Assembly: GCA_017469925.1 (NCBI GenBank)
Contig: JAFUFK010000011.1
Span: forward strand, 1 to 64,000
Length of the DNA stretch: 64,000 nt
DNA from: Bacteroidaceae bacterium
GTDB lineage: Bacteria; Bacteroidota; Bacteroidia; Bacteroidales; Bacteroidaceae
Reading direction: 5' to 3'
In this document: piece by piece, positions 35,021 through 43,839 of the stretch
Layout: every line of letters begins with the position of its first letter
Numbering within the stretch: position 1 is the stretch's first letter
Position numbers and translations under genes: made by a program
The notes under the pieces: generated by a model
The model's input: the letters and a program-made list of their open reading frames with translations, nothing else
Told to the model about the DNA's origin: nothing
Databases searched by the model: none

Positions 35021-36073
35021 TTAGTATTCGCGGTAGAAGTCGAGCATGTCCATGATTTCCTCCCGTGTGGCGGTCTGGTCGATGCGTATGTCGCCCAGGT
35101 CGCCGAGCAGGGTGAAGTTGATGCGGCCCGAGGTGTTCTTCTTGTCGTGGGTCATCAGTTCGAAGAGGCGCGGGTAGTCGTTGCAGTCGAACGGGAAGCG
35201 CCCATAGTGGTCGCGCACGAACTGGATGGTCTGGTAGAACTTGTCGCGCGGGAATCCTGCGCGCCGGGTGCTGAGGTAAAGTTCGCAGACGAGGCCCCAT
35301 GCCACGGCGTATCCGTGCAGTACGGTACGCTCCTGGGCGAGGGCCATCGACTCGAAGGCATGGCCCACGGTATGGCCCAGGTTCAGGGCCCGGCGGATGC
35401 CGTGCTCGAGCGGGTCGGCATCGACGATGCGTTCCTTGACGGCCACGCTGCGGGCCACCATGCGCTGGAGGTGGCCGTAGTCGATGTCGTCGAGCGGGAA
35501 GCGCATCAGTTCGGCCCACGTGGGTTCGTCACTGATGAGTCCGTGCTTCAGCATCTCGGCGTAGCCGGAGAGGAGGTTCTGGTGGTCGAGGGTGCGCAGG
35601 AACTGGGTGTCGATGATGACCGATGCAGCGCAGTTGAAGACACCGATTTCGTTCTTCAGGCCACCGAAGTTGATGCCCGTCTTTCCGCCCACCGAGGCAT
35701 CGACCATCGAGAGCAGGGTCGTGGGGATGTTGATGTACTGGATGCCGCGCTTAAAGGTGCTGGCGGCGAATCCACCGAGGTCGGTCACCATGCCGCCGCC
35801 CAGGTTCACCATGAGCGAGTGGCGCGTGGCGCCGCCCTGTTGCAGGGCCGTCCAGACGGCGGAGAGCGACTCCAGGGTCTTATGTTCGTCGGTGGCGCCG
35901 ATGGTTATCGTCTGGGCTCCGGCCATGCAGCGCATCGGGGCCAGCAGGGGCCAGCAGAGTTGCAGGGTGGTCGTGTCGCAGAGCACGAACAGACGGTCGT
36001 GGCTGCACCGCCCGATGGCGTCCTCCAGACTGCCCTCCAGATGCTCACTCAGTATCACCTCTTTTCTTTCCAT
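35021..36073 (-). CDS. aroB: 3-dehydroquinate synthase
   Basis: 350 residues from ATG at 36073. It cyclises DAHP to 3-dehydroquinate, using NAD and a metal. Seen: NLGGGMVTDLGGFAAS, the metal/substrate helix SGYAEMLKHGLI, and GHTVGHAFE with metal-binding His. The frame stays open upstream to a TTG at 36103, but that TTG lies inside the -7 box TAAGTTTG of a clear promoter, so it cannot be on the transcript. The ATG about 20 bases after the expected transcription start is the likely start. It is divergent from the FKBP operon across repeat locus D. Confidence 0.94.
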   Translation of the reverse strand: MERKEVILSEHLEGSLEDAIGRCSHDRLFVLCDTTTLQLCWPLLAPMRCMAGAQTITIGATDEHKTLESLSAVWTALQQGGATRHSLMVNLGGGMVTDLGGFAASTFKRGIQYINIPTTLLSMVDASVGGKTGINFGGLKNEIGVFNCAASVIIDTQFLRTLDHQNLLSGYAEMLKHGLISDEPTWAELMRFPLDDIDYGHLQRMVARSVAVKERIVDADPLEHGIRRALNLGHTVGHAFESMALAQERTVLHGYAVAWGLVCELYLSTRRAGFPRDKFYQTIQFVRDHYGRFPFDCNDYPRLFELMTHDKKNTSGRINFTLLGDLGDIRIDQTATREEIMDMLDFYREY

Positions 36074-36100
36074 GAAGTACGATTTTGGCCATTCATTATG

Positions 36101-36131
36101 CAAACTTACTAAAAAAAAGTGTTTCCGACAA
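36101..36131 (-). promoter_or_regulatory. aroB promoter
   Basis: Reverse strand: TTG at 36129-36131, a 20-bp gap, TAAGTTTG at 36101-36108. Decides the aroB start (see aroB). Confidence 0.8.
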
Positions 36132-36540
36132 CGAAATGGGCAATTTCTTTCGCGGGGGCGCGCACGATAGAATATAGTATAGAGGGGCGTATTGTAAAGA
36201 ATTTTCGCACTTCCCGAAAAGTCTCCCCGAACTCACCGCCGCATGTTATATTAACTTGCGGCCACAGGTTAACATAACTCGCGGCCATAGATTAACATAA
36301 CTCGTGGCCGAAGGTTAACATAACTTACAGCCGCCGGTTTCGGGCCCCGTCCGGAGAAGGAAATATCCGTCTGATTTTCAATCTGTTGCCATTTCTCCCA
36401 AAATCCTCCCCTCACCACGGGCCGAACGCAGCCCCCTCTTCACACCATTCGCCGGGAGGGGCCCGCTTGTAACGATTTTTCAAAACCCGCGAATCTCCGC
36501 CCTATGTTATTTTTCTATTAAAAAACCTTAAAGCAGGGCT
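36132..36540. other. Non-coding gap between aroB and the FKBP operon
   Basis: About 400 bp with no plausible gene. It holds repeat array D (36245-36324) within a stretch that follows the same order as the dispersed element at 967 and 46527: CCCGAA..CACCGCCGCATG, array, then GGGCCCGCTTGTAACGATTTTT, which resembles CGGGCGGTTGTAAGGATTTTT of copy 1. It is best read as a diverged third member. Confidence 0.6.
36245..36324. repeat. 23-bp-pitch palindrome array, locus D (4 units)
   Basis: GTTATATTAAC, GTTAACATAAC, ATTAACATAAC and GTTAACATAAC start at 36245, 36268, 36291 and 36314, exactly 23 bp apart. Three spacers share the pattern C(G/A)CGGCCA or GTGGCCG. The first unit is inverted relative to the others. 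Confidence 0.9.
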
Positions 36541-36558
36541 CGTTTCGTTTATTTTCCG

Positions 36559-36566
36559 TATCTTTG
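36559..36566 (+). promoter_or_regulatory. FKBP operon -7 box
   Basis: TATCTTTG followed by an A-rich leader, 45 bp before the first FKBP ATG. No TTG lies 19-21 bp upstream, so the -33 is weak. Confidence 0.55.
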
Positions 36567-36610
36567 CACGCGAAAATTATTATTTCATAATAAAAACAGC
36601 AAAAAAAACT

Positions 36611-37195
36611 ATGGACAAAATCAGTTACGCTCTGGGCCTCGGCATCGGCCAACAGCTTAAGAGCATGAACATTAAGGGATTCAACATCGGCGACTTCACG
36701 AAGAGCATTGCCGACGTCATCGACGGCCAACCTACCCTGATGACGGCACGCGAGGCACAGGAGCTGCTGAACGAATACTTTGCCACGAAGCAGGCCGAGG
36801 AATCGAAACGGGCCATCGAGGAAGGAGCCGTGTTCCTGCGCAACAACGGTCAGCGCGAGGGCGTGGTGACCACGAAGAGCGGCCTGCAGTACGAGGTATT
36901 GCAGGAAGGCACGGGCCGCAGCCCGAAGGCTACCGACCGGGTGCGCTGCCACTACGAGGGACGCCTCATCAGCGGCGACGTCTTCGACAGTTCGTACAAG
37001 CGCCAGCAACCCGCCGACTTCGGCCTCAACCAGGTAATCCCCGGCTGGACGGAAGGCGTGCAGCTGATGAAGGAGGGCGCGAAGTTCCGCTTCTTCATCC
37101 CCTACCTGCTGGGCTATGGCGAGCAGGGGGCCGGCAGTTCCATCCCACCCTACTCTACCCTCATCTTCGACGTAGAATTAATCAAAGTTTTATAA
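36611..37195 (+). CDS. FKBP-type peptidyl-prolyl isomerase, cytoplasmic
   Basis: 194 residues. An N-terminal helical dimerisation part (ISYALGLGIGQQLKSM) is followed by a FKBP domain (about 85-194: RVRCHYEGRL, VFDSSYKRQQPADFGLNQVI, GAGSSIPPYSTLIFDVEL), as in Mip/FkpA proteins. No signal peptide, so cytoplasmic, unlike the two paralogues that follow. First of three FKBP genes in a row on one strand, 23 bp before the second. Confidence 0.9.
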   Translation: MDKISYALGLGIGQQLKSMNIKGFNIGDFTKSIADVIDGQPTLMTAREAQELLNEYFATKQAEESKRAIEEGAVFLRNNGQREGVVTTKSGLQYEVLQEGTGRSPKATDRVRCHYEGRLISGDVFDSSYKRQQPADFGLNQVIPGWTEGVQLMKEGAKFRFFIPYLLGYGEQGAGSSIPPYSTLIFDVELIKVL

Positions 37196-37218
37196 ATCCT
37201 AAAAACACAAAAAACAAA

Positions 37219-38088
37219 ATGAAAAAGTTAAGCATTATCTTCGTGGTGGCCATTGCTGCCATCATTGCATCTTGCGGCAACGGCACCCCCAAGGCCGACC
37301 TCAAGAACGACATCGACACCTTCTCCTATGCCTTCGGCATGGACCGCACACAGGGTCTGAAGGAGTACATGGTCAGCATGGGCGTGGACACCGCCTACAT
37401 GGACGAGTTCATCAAGGGTCTGAACGAAGGCGCCAACGCCAACGACGACAAGAAGAAGGCAGCCTACTTCTTCGGCCTCAACATCGGCCAGCAAATCAGC
37501 CAGCAGATGGTTAAGGGCGTCAACTACGAACTCTTCGGCGAGGACTCGACCCAGAGCATCAGCATGAAGAACTTCATGGCCGGCTTCGTAAGCGCACTCA
37601 CCGAGAAGGGTGGCCTGATGACCCTCAACGAGGCTCAGGTGGTATCGCGCCAGAAGCAGCAGGAAATCAAGAAGGCCCAGATGGAGAAACTCTACGGCCC
37701 CTGGAAGCAGGAGAACGAGGACTTCATGGCTAAGATTGCCAAGCAGGAAGGCCTGTCGAAACTCGACAACGGCGTCTTCTACAAGGTCATCGAGGAAGGC
37801 AAGGGCGAAGTGCCCGCCGACACCAGCCGCGTCAAGGTGAACTACGAAGGCAAGCTCATCAACGACACCATCTTCGACAGTTCGTACAAGCGCAACGAAC
37901 CCACCACGTTCCGTTGCAATCAGGTAATCCCCGGATGGACCAACGCACTGACCCACATGCCCGTAGGCTCGAAGTGGGAGGTTTACATCCCCGCCGACCA
38001 AGCTTACGGGGACCGCGAGGCCGGGCCCGTCATCAAGCCCTTCTCGGCACTGGTATTCACCATCGAACTCCTGGGCATCGAGAAGTAA
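37219..38088 (+). CDS. FKBP-type peptidyl-prolyl isomerase, lipoprotein
   Basis: 289 residues. Lipobox AIIASCGNG gives a lipid anchor at Cys19. A helical FkpA-like N-domain contains a repeated pattern (DTFSYAFGMDRTQGLKEYM and FFGLNIGQQISQQM). The FKBP domain occupies about 185-289 (VKVNYEGKLINDTIFDSSYK). Likely folds or holds envelope proteins in transit. It is 1 bp from the next paralogue. Confidence 0.9.
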   Translation: MKKLSIIFVVAIAAIIASCGNGTPKADLKNDIDTFSYAFGMDRTQGLKEYMVSMGVDTAYMDEFIKGLNEGANANDDKKKAAYFFGLNIGQQISQQMVKGVNYELFGEDSTQSISMKNFMAGFVSALTEKGGLMTLNEAQVVSRQKQQEIKKAQMEKLYGPWKQENEDFMAKIAKQEGLSKLDNGVFYKVIEEGKGEVPADTSRVKVNYEGKLINDTIFDSSYKRNEPTTFRCNQVIPGWTNALTHMPVGSKWEVYIPADQAYGDREAGPVIKPFSALVFTIELLGIEK

Positions 38089-38089
38089 A

Positions 38090-38980
38090 ATGAAAAAGAC
38101 ACTCATCCTCTTAGCGGCGCTGTGCTGTCTGACGGCCAGCGCCGCCAACAAGAAGAAGGCCAAGAAGGTCGCCGCCCCCGTGGAGAAGGTCGATACCGTC
38201 AGCATCAACGACTTCTGTTATGCCCTCGGCAAGGTCAACACACAGGGACTGAAGGAGTATCTCGCCCAACGCATGGGCGTGGATGCCGCCTACATGGACG
38301 ACTTCGTGAAAGGCTTCGACGCAGGCACCCTGACCGAGGCCGACAAGCGCGAGAAGGCTCGCCTGGCCGGACTGGAGATTCGCGAACAGGTGATGAATCA
38401 AATCATCCCCCGATTCTCGAAGCAAATCAACGACTCCGTTGACCTGATGAATGCCGACCGCTTCGTGGCTGGCTTCCGTGCCGGACTGACGGGCGAGAAC
38501 GACGAGATGCCCATCTCGATGGACAGCGCACAGACCATCGTGAGCAAGCAGATGGACTACTACCACAAGGAACAGATGGAACGCAAGTACGGCGCCAACC
38601 GCAAGGCCGGTGAGGAATTCCTGAAGCAGAATGCCAAGGCGAAGGACGTAGTCACTACCCCCAGCGGACTGCAGTACAAGGTGCTCACGAAGGGCGAGGG
38701 CGAAGTGCCCACCGCCTCACAGCGCGTCAAGGTGAACTACGAAGGTCGCCTGCTCGACGGCACCGTATTCGACAGCTCGTACAAGCGTAACGAACCCGCC
38801 ACCTTCGGTTGCAGCCAAGTCATCAAGGGATGGACCGAAGCCCTGACCATGATGCCCGTCGGCTCGAAGTGGGAACTCTACATCCCGCAGGAACTGGCCT
38901 ACGGCGACCGCGAGACGGGCAGCATACCACCTTACTCCATGCTCATTTTTACAGTTGAACTGTTAAGCATTGAAAAGTAA
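38090..38980 (+). CDS. FKBP-type peptidyl-prolyl isomerase, exported
   Basis: 296 residues. The signal peptide MKKTLILLAALCCLTASA has a cleavage-type end and no lipobox, so probably soluble periplasmic. It has the same layout as the preceding gene (FCYALGKVNTQGLKEYL, then FKBP domain with VKVNYEGRLLDGTVFDSSYK and IPPYSMLIFTVELL). The three genes look like tandem duplicates that diverged in location: cytoplasm, lipid anchor, free periplasm. Confidence 0.9.
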   Translation: MKKTLILLAALCCLTASAANKKKAKKVAAPVEKVDTVSINDFCYALGKVNTQGLKEYLAQRMGVDAAYMDDFVKGFDAGTLTEADKREKARLAGLEIREQVMNQIIPRFSKQINDSVDLMNADRFVAGFRAGLTGENDEMPISMDSAQTIVSKQMDYYHKEQMERKYGANRKAGEEFLKQNAKAKDVVTTPSGLQYKVLTKGEGEVPTASQRVKVNYEGRLLDGTVFDSSYKRNEPATFGCSQVIKGWTEALTMMPVGSKWELYIPQELAYGDRETGSIPPYSMLIFTVELLSIEK

Positions 38981-41033
38981 CCGATTCACTACCCTACTGC
39001 TGGGCTGCCTGGCAGTCCTCGCAATCCATGCGCAGGTTGATGAGACGCACGTTCGCCTCACCAACCTGCCGCATGTTTACATCAACACCTTCACGGGCAG
39101 CAGCATCACCAGTAAGGTGAACTACGTCTATGCCCGCATGTGGTACGTCGATGAGCGCGACAGCGTCGCCTTCTACGACTCACTGGAAATCCGCGGACGC
39201 GGCAACTCGACATGGAACCTCGCCAAGAAACCCTACAAACTGAAGTTCCACGAAAAGGAGAAGCTCCTGGGCAAAGGCTATGCCAACACCAAGAAGTGGA
39301 CCCTCATGGCCAACCATGCCGACAAGACGCTCATCCGCAACGCCATAACCAGCCTGCTGGGCGAACGCCTGGGGCTGAAGTTCAATCCTGCCGCAAAGTT
39401 CGTTGACCTCACGCTCAACGACAAGTACGTGGGCAACTACCAGATTTCGGACCACGTCGATGTGCGCCCCCATCGGGTCAACGTCGCCGAGCAGGACTAC
39501 CCCTTACTCGAAGAAAGCAACATCACGGGCGGATACCTGTTGGAGGCCGACGGCTTCTACGACTTCACCAACGGAGTCTCGGGCTTCTACACCCCGAACA
39601 GCAATGTGCCCATCCGCATACACTATCCCGACGAAGACGAAATTGCCAGCACCCAGTACAAATATATCCGCAACAGCGTCTATGACTTCGAGAACCGGCT
39701 CTTCGCCGACTCGTTCAAGGACGCCACGGAAGGCTACCGCCCACGCGTAGATAGCGTTTCCCTGGCCTATTGGTATATTGCCACGGAGGTCAGCGGCAAC
39801 GTCGATGGATTCTTCTCGGCCTATTTCTATAAGGAACGCGACGACGACCGCTTCTTCTGGGGGCCACTCTGGGACTACGACATTGCCTATGGCAACGACG
39901 ACCGCAAGGGCGACACCTCGCGACAGATGATGAAGGACGTGGCCCACGGAGCTGCCATGCGCACCTGGGTCAACCGCATGTGGGAGGACCCCTGGTTCGC
40001 CCGCCTCATCAATCGGCGCTATCAGAAGGCCGTCGATGACGGGCTGGCCGATTACATGATAGAGAAAATCGACAGTCTGGCCAACCTGCTCCAACGCTCG
40101 CAGGCCAAAAACTATGAACTCTGGGGCATCAACCGGAAGACCCTGCGCGAGCGGGTGCTCTACTCCTCTTACGACCAGTACGTCAGCGACCTGCGCTCGT
40201 ACGTCAACACGCACATCGCCTACCTGCAGACGGCCTTTGCCAACCTGCTGCCCGACGAACCCGAACCGCCACAGCCACCTCAGCCCAAGGTGCCCGACTT
40301 CGAGGCCGACACGTTGCTCTACTATACGATTACAAATGTCGGTTCGGGCACAGTCTTCGACATCAATGCCGAGACGGACCAAATCTGCGGCAACCATCGC
40401 GACGAGGAGGCCGAAAGCCAGCAGTGGCGCATCTTCCCCCTCTCAAACGGCTACCTGCACATCGTAAACCGTGCCACGGGCATGGCCCTTTGCGACCCCA
40501 CCGAGGGTGAGCCTACGGCAACAACACTCATCGGCACCCAACTAAGCGTGGCCGCTTCCGACTCACTCGACACCCGTCAGCAATGGGACCTCGTGGCCCA
40601 GAGCGACGAACAGTTCAACGTCATCAACCGCTTCAGCGACCACGAAGCCAACCTGAGCGGAGGCAGCAGCAACAACGGTACACGCATCATCAGCTACACC
40701 AACGACGAGCGCAACACCTCCTCGAAGAACCGCCTTTGGCGCCTGACTGCCGTCGATTCCGTAGAGGTTGACACTCACGACGAATACGATGGTATCGAGG
40801 CTCCCCTACCCGACTATGCCTTGGCTTACGACCCGGCGGGCGAACGCCTGCACTTCGGAAGCGACGACCTGTCGCAGTTGGGTTTCGTAGTACGCGTCTA
40901 TGACCAATCGGGCCGCAACGTCCGTACCTTCCGCGCCACGGAGGAGTGCAGCATGAGCGGACTGCCCCGAGGCCTCTACATCGTCTCGTGGACGGAGCAG
41001 GGCAAGCGCCGCAGCGTGAAGTTTATGAAGTAA
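38970..41033 (+). CDS. CotH-kinase/ricin-lectin secreted protein, T9SS-type tail
   Basis: 687 residues. Start is TTG at 38970: an in-frame TAA at 38964-38966 leaves no upstream ATG, and a signal peptide (LLLGCLAVLAIHA, then Gln) begins right after it. Residues about 60-380 form a CotH kinase-like domain (IRGRGNSTWNLAKKPYKLKF, GPLWDYDIAYGND). Residues about 450-600 are ricin-type beta-trefoil (TVFDINAETDQICGN, QQWRIFPL). The tail RVYDQSGRNVRTF..GLYIVSW resembles T9SS type A signals. CotH proteins phosphorylate proteins in spores; the target here is unknown. It overlaps the upstream FKBP gene by 11 bp. Confidence 0.83.
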   Translation: MKSNRFTTLLLGCLAVLAIHAQVDETHVRLTNLPHVYINTFTGSSITSKVNYVYARMWYVDERDSVAFYDSLEIRGRGNSTWNLAKKPYKLKFHEKEKLLGKGYANTKKWTLMANHADKTLIRNAITSLLGERLGLKFNPAAKFVDLTLNDKYVGNYQISDHVDVRPHRVNVAEQDYPLLEESNITGGYLLEADGFYDFTNGVSGFYTPNSNVPIRIHYPDEDEIASTQYKYIRNSVYDFENRLFADSFKDATEGYRPRVDSVSLAYWYIATEVSGNVDGFFSAYFYKERDDDRFFWGPLWDYDIAYGNDDRKGDTSRQMMKDVAHGAAMRTWVNRMWEDPWFARLINRRYQKAVDDGLADYMIEKIDSLANLLQRSQAKNYELWGINRKTLRERVLYSSYDQYVSDLRSYVNTHIAYLQTAFANLLPDEPEPPQPPQPKVPDFEADTLLYYTITNVGSGTVFDINAETDQICGNHRDEEAESQQWRIFPLSNGYLHIVNRATGMALCDPTEGEPTATTLIGTQLSVAASDSLDTRQQWDLVAQSDEQFNVINRFSDHEANLSGGSSNNGTRIISYTNDERNTSSKNRLWRLTAVDSVEVDTHDEYDGIEAPLPDYALAYDPAGERLHFGSDDLSQLGFVVRVYDQSGRNVRTFRATEECSMSGLPRGLYIVSWTEQGKRRSVKFMK

Positions 41034-41053
41034 AGACAACTACAACATATATT

Positions 41054-42826
41054 ATGGATTTCGACTGGAAAGCAAAGTACGACGCGCTGCACAGCACGTT
41101 TCCTACGCACAAGCGTCGGCCCGTAATCGGCATCACCGGCAACTTTGGCGATAAAGGTTGCGAACTGGCTGAAGGATATTACCGTTCCGTGCTCGAAGCC
41201 GGCGGCACGCCTTTTATCATCCCGCCCTACGAGGACAAGGATGCCCTGCTCGGTGTGCTCGACCATATCGACGGACTGCTGCTCTCGGGCGGCGGCGACA
41301 TCAATCCGCTCTTCCTCAACGAAGACCCTTCTCCCCAATTGGGAAGCATCAATCCTCGTCGCGACCTGCCCGAACTGCTGTTAGTCCGCCTGGCCTACGA
41401 CCGTCAAATCCCGATGTTAGGCATTTGCCGAGGCATCCAGATGCTGGCCGCCGCATTGGACGGCAAGCTCTATCAGGACATCAGTCATGCCCCGTGCAAG
41501 CACGAGAGCGAATGCCCCATCAAGCATGACCAAAGCCTGCCCCGCGAATATGCTTCGCATCGGATTTCGGTAGAGCAGGACAGCACGCTCGAGCACATCT
41601 TCGGCGGCAACCACACATTGTTTGTCAACTCCTTCCACCACCAAGCTGTAGCCGCCCCTGGACCCCACCTCCGCGTGTCGGCCACTGCACCTGACGGCAT
41701 TATCGAAGCCATCGAGAGCACGGAGCACAAGAGCATTCTGGGCGTCCAGTGGCATCCCGAATGTTTTATCTTGCGGGGCGACCGTACGATGCTTCCTCTG
41801 TTCCAGTGGCTCGTGGGCGAAGCCTCATCGTTCCGCGAGGCCATCGAGTTACACGAACGCATCCTCACCCTCGACAGCCATTGCGACACACCGATGTTCT
41901 TCGACCAGGACATCTGCTTCAACCAGCGCGATCCTAGGATTCTCGTCGATTTACACAAGATGACCGAGGGACACCTCGACGCCAGCATCATGGTGGCCTA
42001 CCTGCCTCAGGGCGAACGCGACGACGAAAGCCTGCGTAAGGTTACGGCCAAGACCTATCAGTTGCTCGACGGCATCGAGCATCTCGTTGTCAGCAACAGC
42101 AAGCACATCGGACTGGCTCGTACGCCCGACGAACTCTACCAGTTGAAGGCCGAGGGAAAGAAAGCCATCATGATGGGCATCGAAAACGGCTATGCCATCG
42201 GTCGCGACCTTTCGCTACTCGGACATTTCCGCCGGCGCGGCATCGTCTATATGACACTTTGCCACAATGGCGACAACGACATCTGCGACTCGGCCCGTGG
42301 CAAGGGCGAGCATGGAGGTCTGAGTCCCTTCGGCCGCGAGGTCGTCCGCGAGATGAATCGTCTGGGCATCATGGTTGACCTGAGCCATGCTGCCGAGAGT
42401 AGTTTCTGGGATGCTTTGCAATTGAGTTCGGTACCCATCGTATGCAGCCACTCCAATTGTCGCTCTCTCTGCGACCACCCACGCAACCTTACCGACGAAC
42501 AGATGCGAGCCTTGGCCGAAAGGGGCGGAGTCATGCAAATAACCCTCTACGAAGGTTTCCTGCGTCGCGACGGGCAAGCAACAATCCTCGATGCCGTCCG
42601 ACACATCAACCATGCCGTTGAGGTCATGGGCATCGAGCACGTAGGCATCGGCACCGACTTCGATGGCGACGGCGGTGTGCCTGGCGTGGCCTCGGCCAGC
42701 GAACTTATCAATCTCACGCGCCTCTTACGCCAGGTGGGCTACAACGAGCAGCAACTGCGCATGCTCTGGGGCGAGAACTTCCTCCGCGTGATGCGTGAAG
42801 TACAATTGAATGTTGATGAAAACTGA
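41054..42826 (+). CDS. Fusion of class I glutamine-amidotransferase-like (C26) and membrane dipeptidase (M19) domains
   Basis: 590 residues from ATG at 41054; the open frame upstream belongs to CotH in another frame. Residues about 18-245 are a PuuD/peptidase C26 domain with nucleophile Cys in LGICRGIQMLAAAL and catalytic His in GVQWHPECF. Residues about 270-590 are a renal-dipeptidase-like M19 domain (LDSHCDTPMFFD, MVDLSHAAESSFWD, VGIGTDFDGDGGVPG). A gamma-glutamyl hydrolase joined to a dipeptidase suggests stepwise breakdown of gamma-glutamyl peptides, perhaps glutathione-like or cell-wall peptides (inference). No signal peptide. Confidence 0.87.
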   Translation: MDFDWKAKYDALHSTFPTHKRRPVIGITGNFGDKGCELAEGYYRSVLEAGGTPFIIPPYEDKDALLGVLDHIDGLLLSGGGDINPLFLNEDPSPQLGSINPRRDLPELLLVRLAYDRQIPMLGICRGIQMLAAALDGKLYQDISHAPCKHESECPIKHDQSLPREYASHRISVEQDSTLEHIFGGNHTLFVNSFHHQAVAAPGPHLRVSATAPDGIIEAIESTEHKSILGVQWHPECFILRGDRTMLPLFQWLVGEASSFREAIELHERILTLDSHCDTPMFFDQDICFNQRDPRILVDLHKMTEGHLDASIMVAYLPQGERDDESLRKVTAKTYQLLDGIEHLVVSNSKHIGLARTPDELYQLKAEGKKAIMMGIENGYAIGRDLSLLGHFRRRGIVYMTLCHNGDNDICDSARGKGEHGGLSPFGREVVREMNRLGIMVDLSHAAESSFWDALQLSSVPIVCSHSNCRSLCDHPRNLTDEQMRALAERGGVMQITLYEGFLRRDGQATILDAVRHINHAVEVMGIEHVGIGTDFDGDGGVPGVASASELINLTRLLRQVGYNEQQLRMLWGENFLRVMREVQLNVDEN

Positions 42827-42831
42827 AAGTC

Positions 42832-43839
42832 ATGACACGTACCTTATTCCTTATTTTCTCATTTTCTCCTCTTCTCATTTTCATGACTTCATGTGGCCAT
42901 ACGGCCAAGAATCAGAACGACGTCGATACCATCGCGCTTGAACCCTGCCCTGTGTTCGTAGCCGAGAACGCCATGCACCACATCGAGGCCCAGTGCGCCC
43001 TCGGTCCTCGCGTGCCAGGCACGAAGGCATGGCAACAATGTGGCGACAGCATCGTGGCCTGGTTCACGGAACTCGGACTCGACGTGTCGGAACAGCGCAC
43101 CGAGGTCACCCTCTATGATGGGTCCACCCTGCCCTGCCGCAACATCACGGCCCGACTGAATCCCGACAATCGCGACCGCATCCTGCTCTGTACCCATTGG
43201 GACAGCCGACCCTGGGCCGACAACGACCCTGACGAGCAACACCATCGCCAGCCCGTTCCCGCTGCCAACGACGGAGCCAGCGGAGTGGCCGTCATGCTCG
43301 AGTTGGCTCGTGTCCTGCGTCAGGACAGCGTGGTACGCACGGGCATCGACTTCGTCTGCTTCGACGTCGAAGATGCCGGCACGCCACAATGGTTCGACGG
43401 CGAGGTGGAGAGCGACGAAAGCACTTGGTGCCTGGGCTCACGGCAATGGGCCATGCAGGCCGCCCAGGACGGTTATCAGGCTCGCTTCGGCATCCTCTTC
43501 GACATGGTGGGCGGCCGCGGCAGCACCTTCTCAAAGGAGGGTTACTCGATGTACTATGCCCAACCCGTCGTCGATATGCTATGGCACCTGGCCCAGCAAA
43601 TCGGCTATGGCCACTACTTCCCCCTGCGCGACGGCGGCACCATCACCGACGACCACGCCAACGTCAACCAGATTACCCGTGTGCCCTGCATCGATATCGT
43701 GCCCTACCACACCGACGGGCCCAGCAGTTTCGGCCCCACATGGCACACCCTTGCCGACACGCCCGAGAACATCGACCCCAACGTCCTCGAGGCCGTTGGC
43801 CAAAGTGTATTACAACTTATCTATAACGACGCCAAATGA
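42832..43839 (+). CDS. M28-family glutaminyl-peptide cyclotransferase-like lipoprotein
   Basis: 335 residues. Lipobox FMTSC, anchored at Cys21. Zn-peptidase/QC core: LCTHWDSRPWAD, AANDGASGVAVMLELAR, CFDVEDAG and PTWHTLADTPENID hold the expected Asp, Glu and His ligands. The layout fits bacterial type II glutaminyl cyclases, which convert N-terminal Gln of exported proteins to pyroglutamate. In Bacteroidetes many signal-peptidase I substrates start with Gln. Four secreted proteins in this window do. An aminopeptidase of the same fold is the alternative. Confidence 0.82.
   Translation: MTRTLFLIFSFSPLLIFMTSCGHTAKNQNDVDTIALEPCPVFVAENAMHHIEAQCALGPRVPGTKAWQQCGDSIVAWFTELGLDVSEQRTEVTLYDGSTLPCRNITARLNPDNRDRILLCTHWDSRPWADNDPDEQHHRQPVPAANDGASGVAVMLELARVLRQDSVVRTGIDFVCFDVEDAGTPQWFDGEVESDESTWCLGSRQWAMQAAQDGYQARFGILFDMVGGRGSTFSKEGYSMYYAQPVVDMLWHLAQQIGYGHYFPLRDGGTITDDHANVNQITRVPCIDIVPYHTDGPSSFGPTWHTLADTPENIDPNVLEAVGQSVLQLIYNDAK

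Noticed and set aside
40946-41053. Upstream extension of the C26-M19 fusion
   Set aside because: The 36 extra codons overlap the CotH C-terminus in another frame; the C26 domain begins properly after ATG at 41054.
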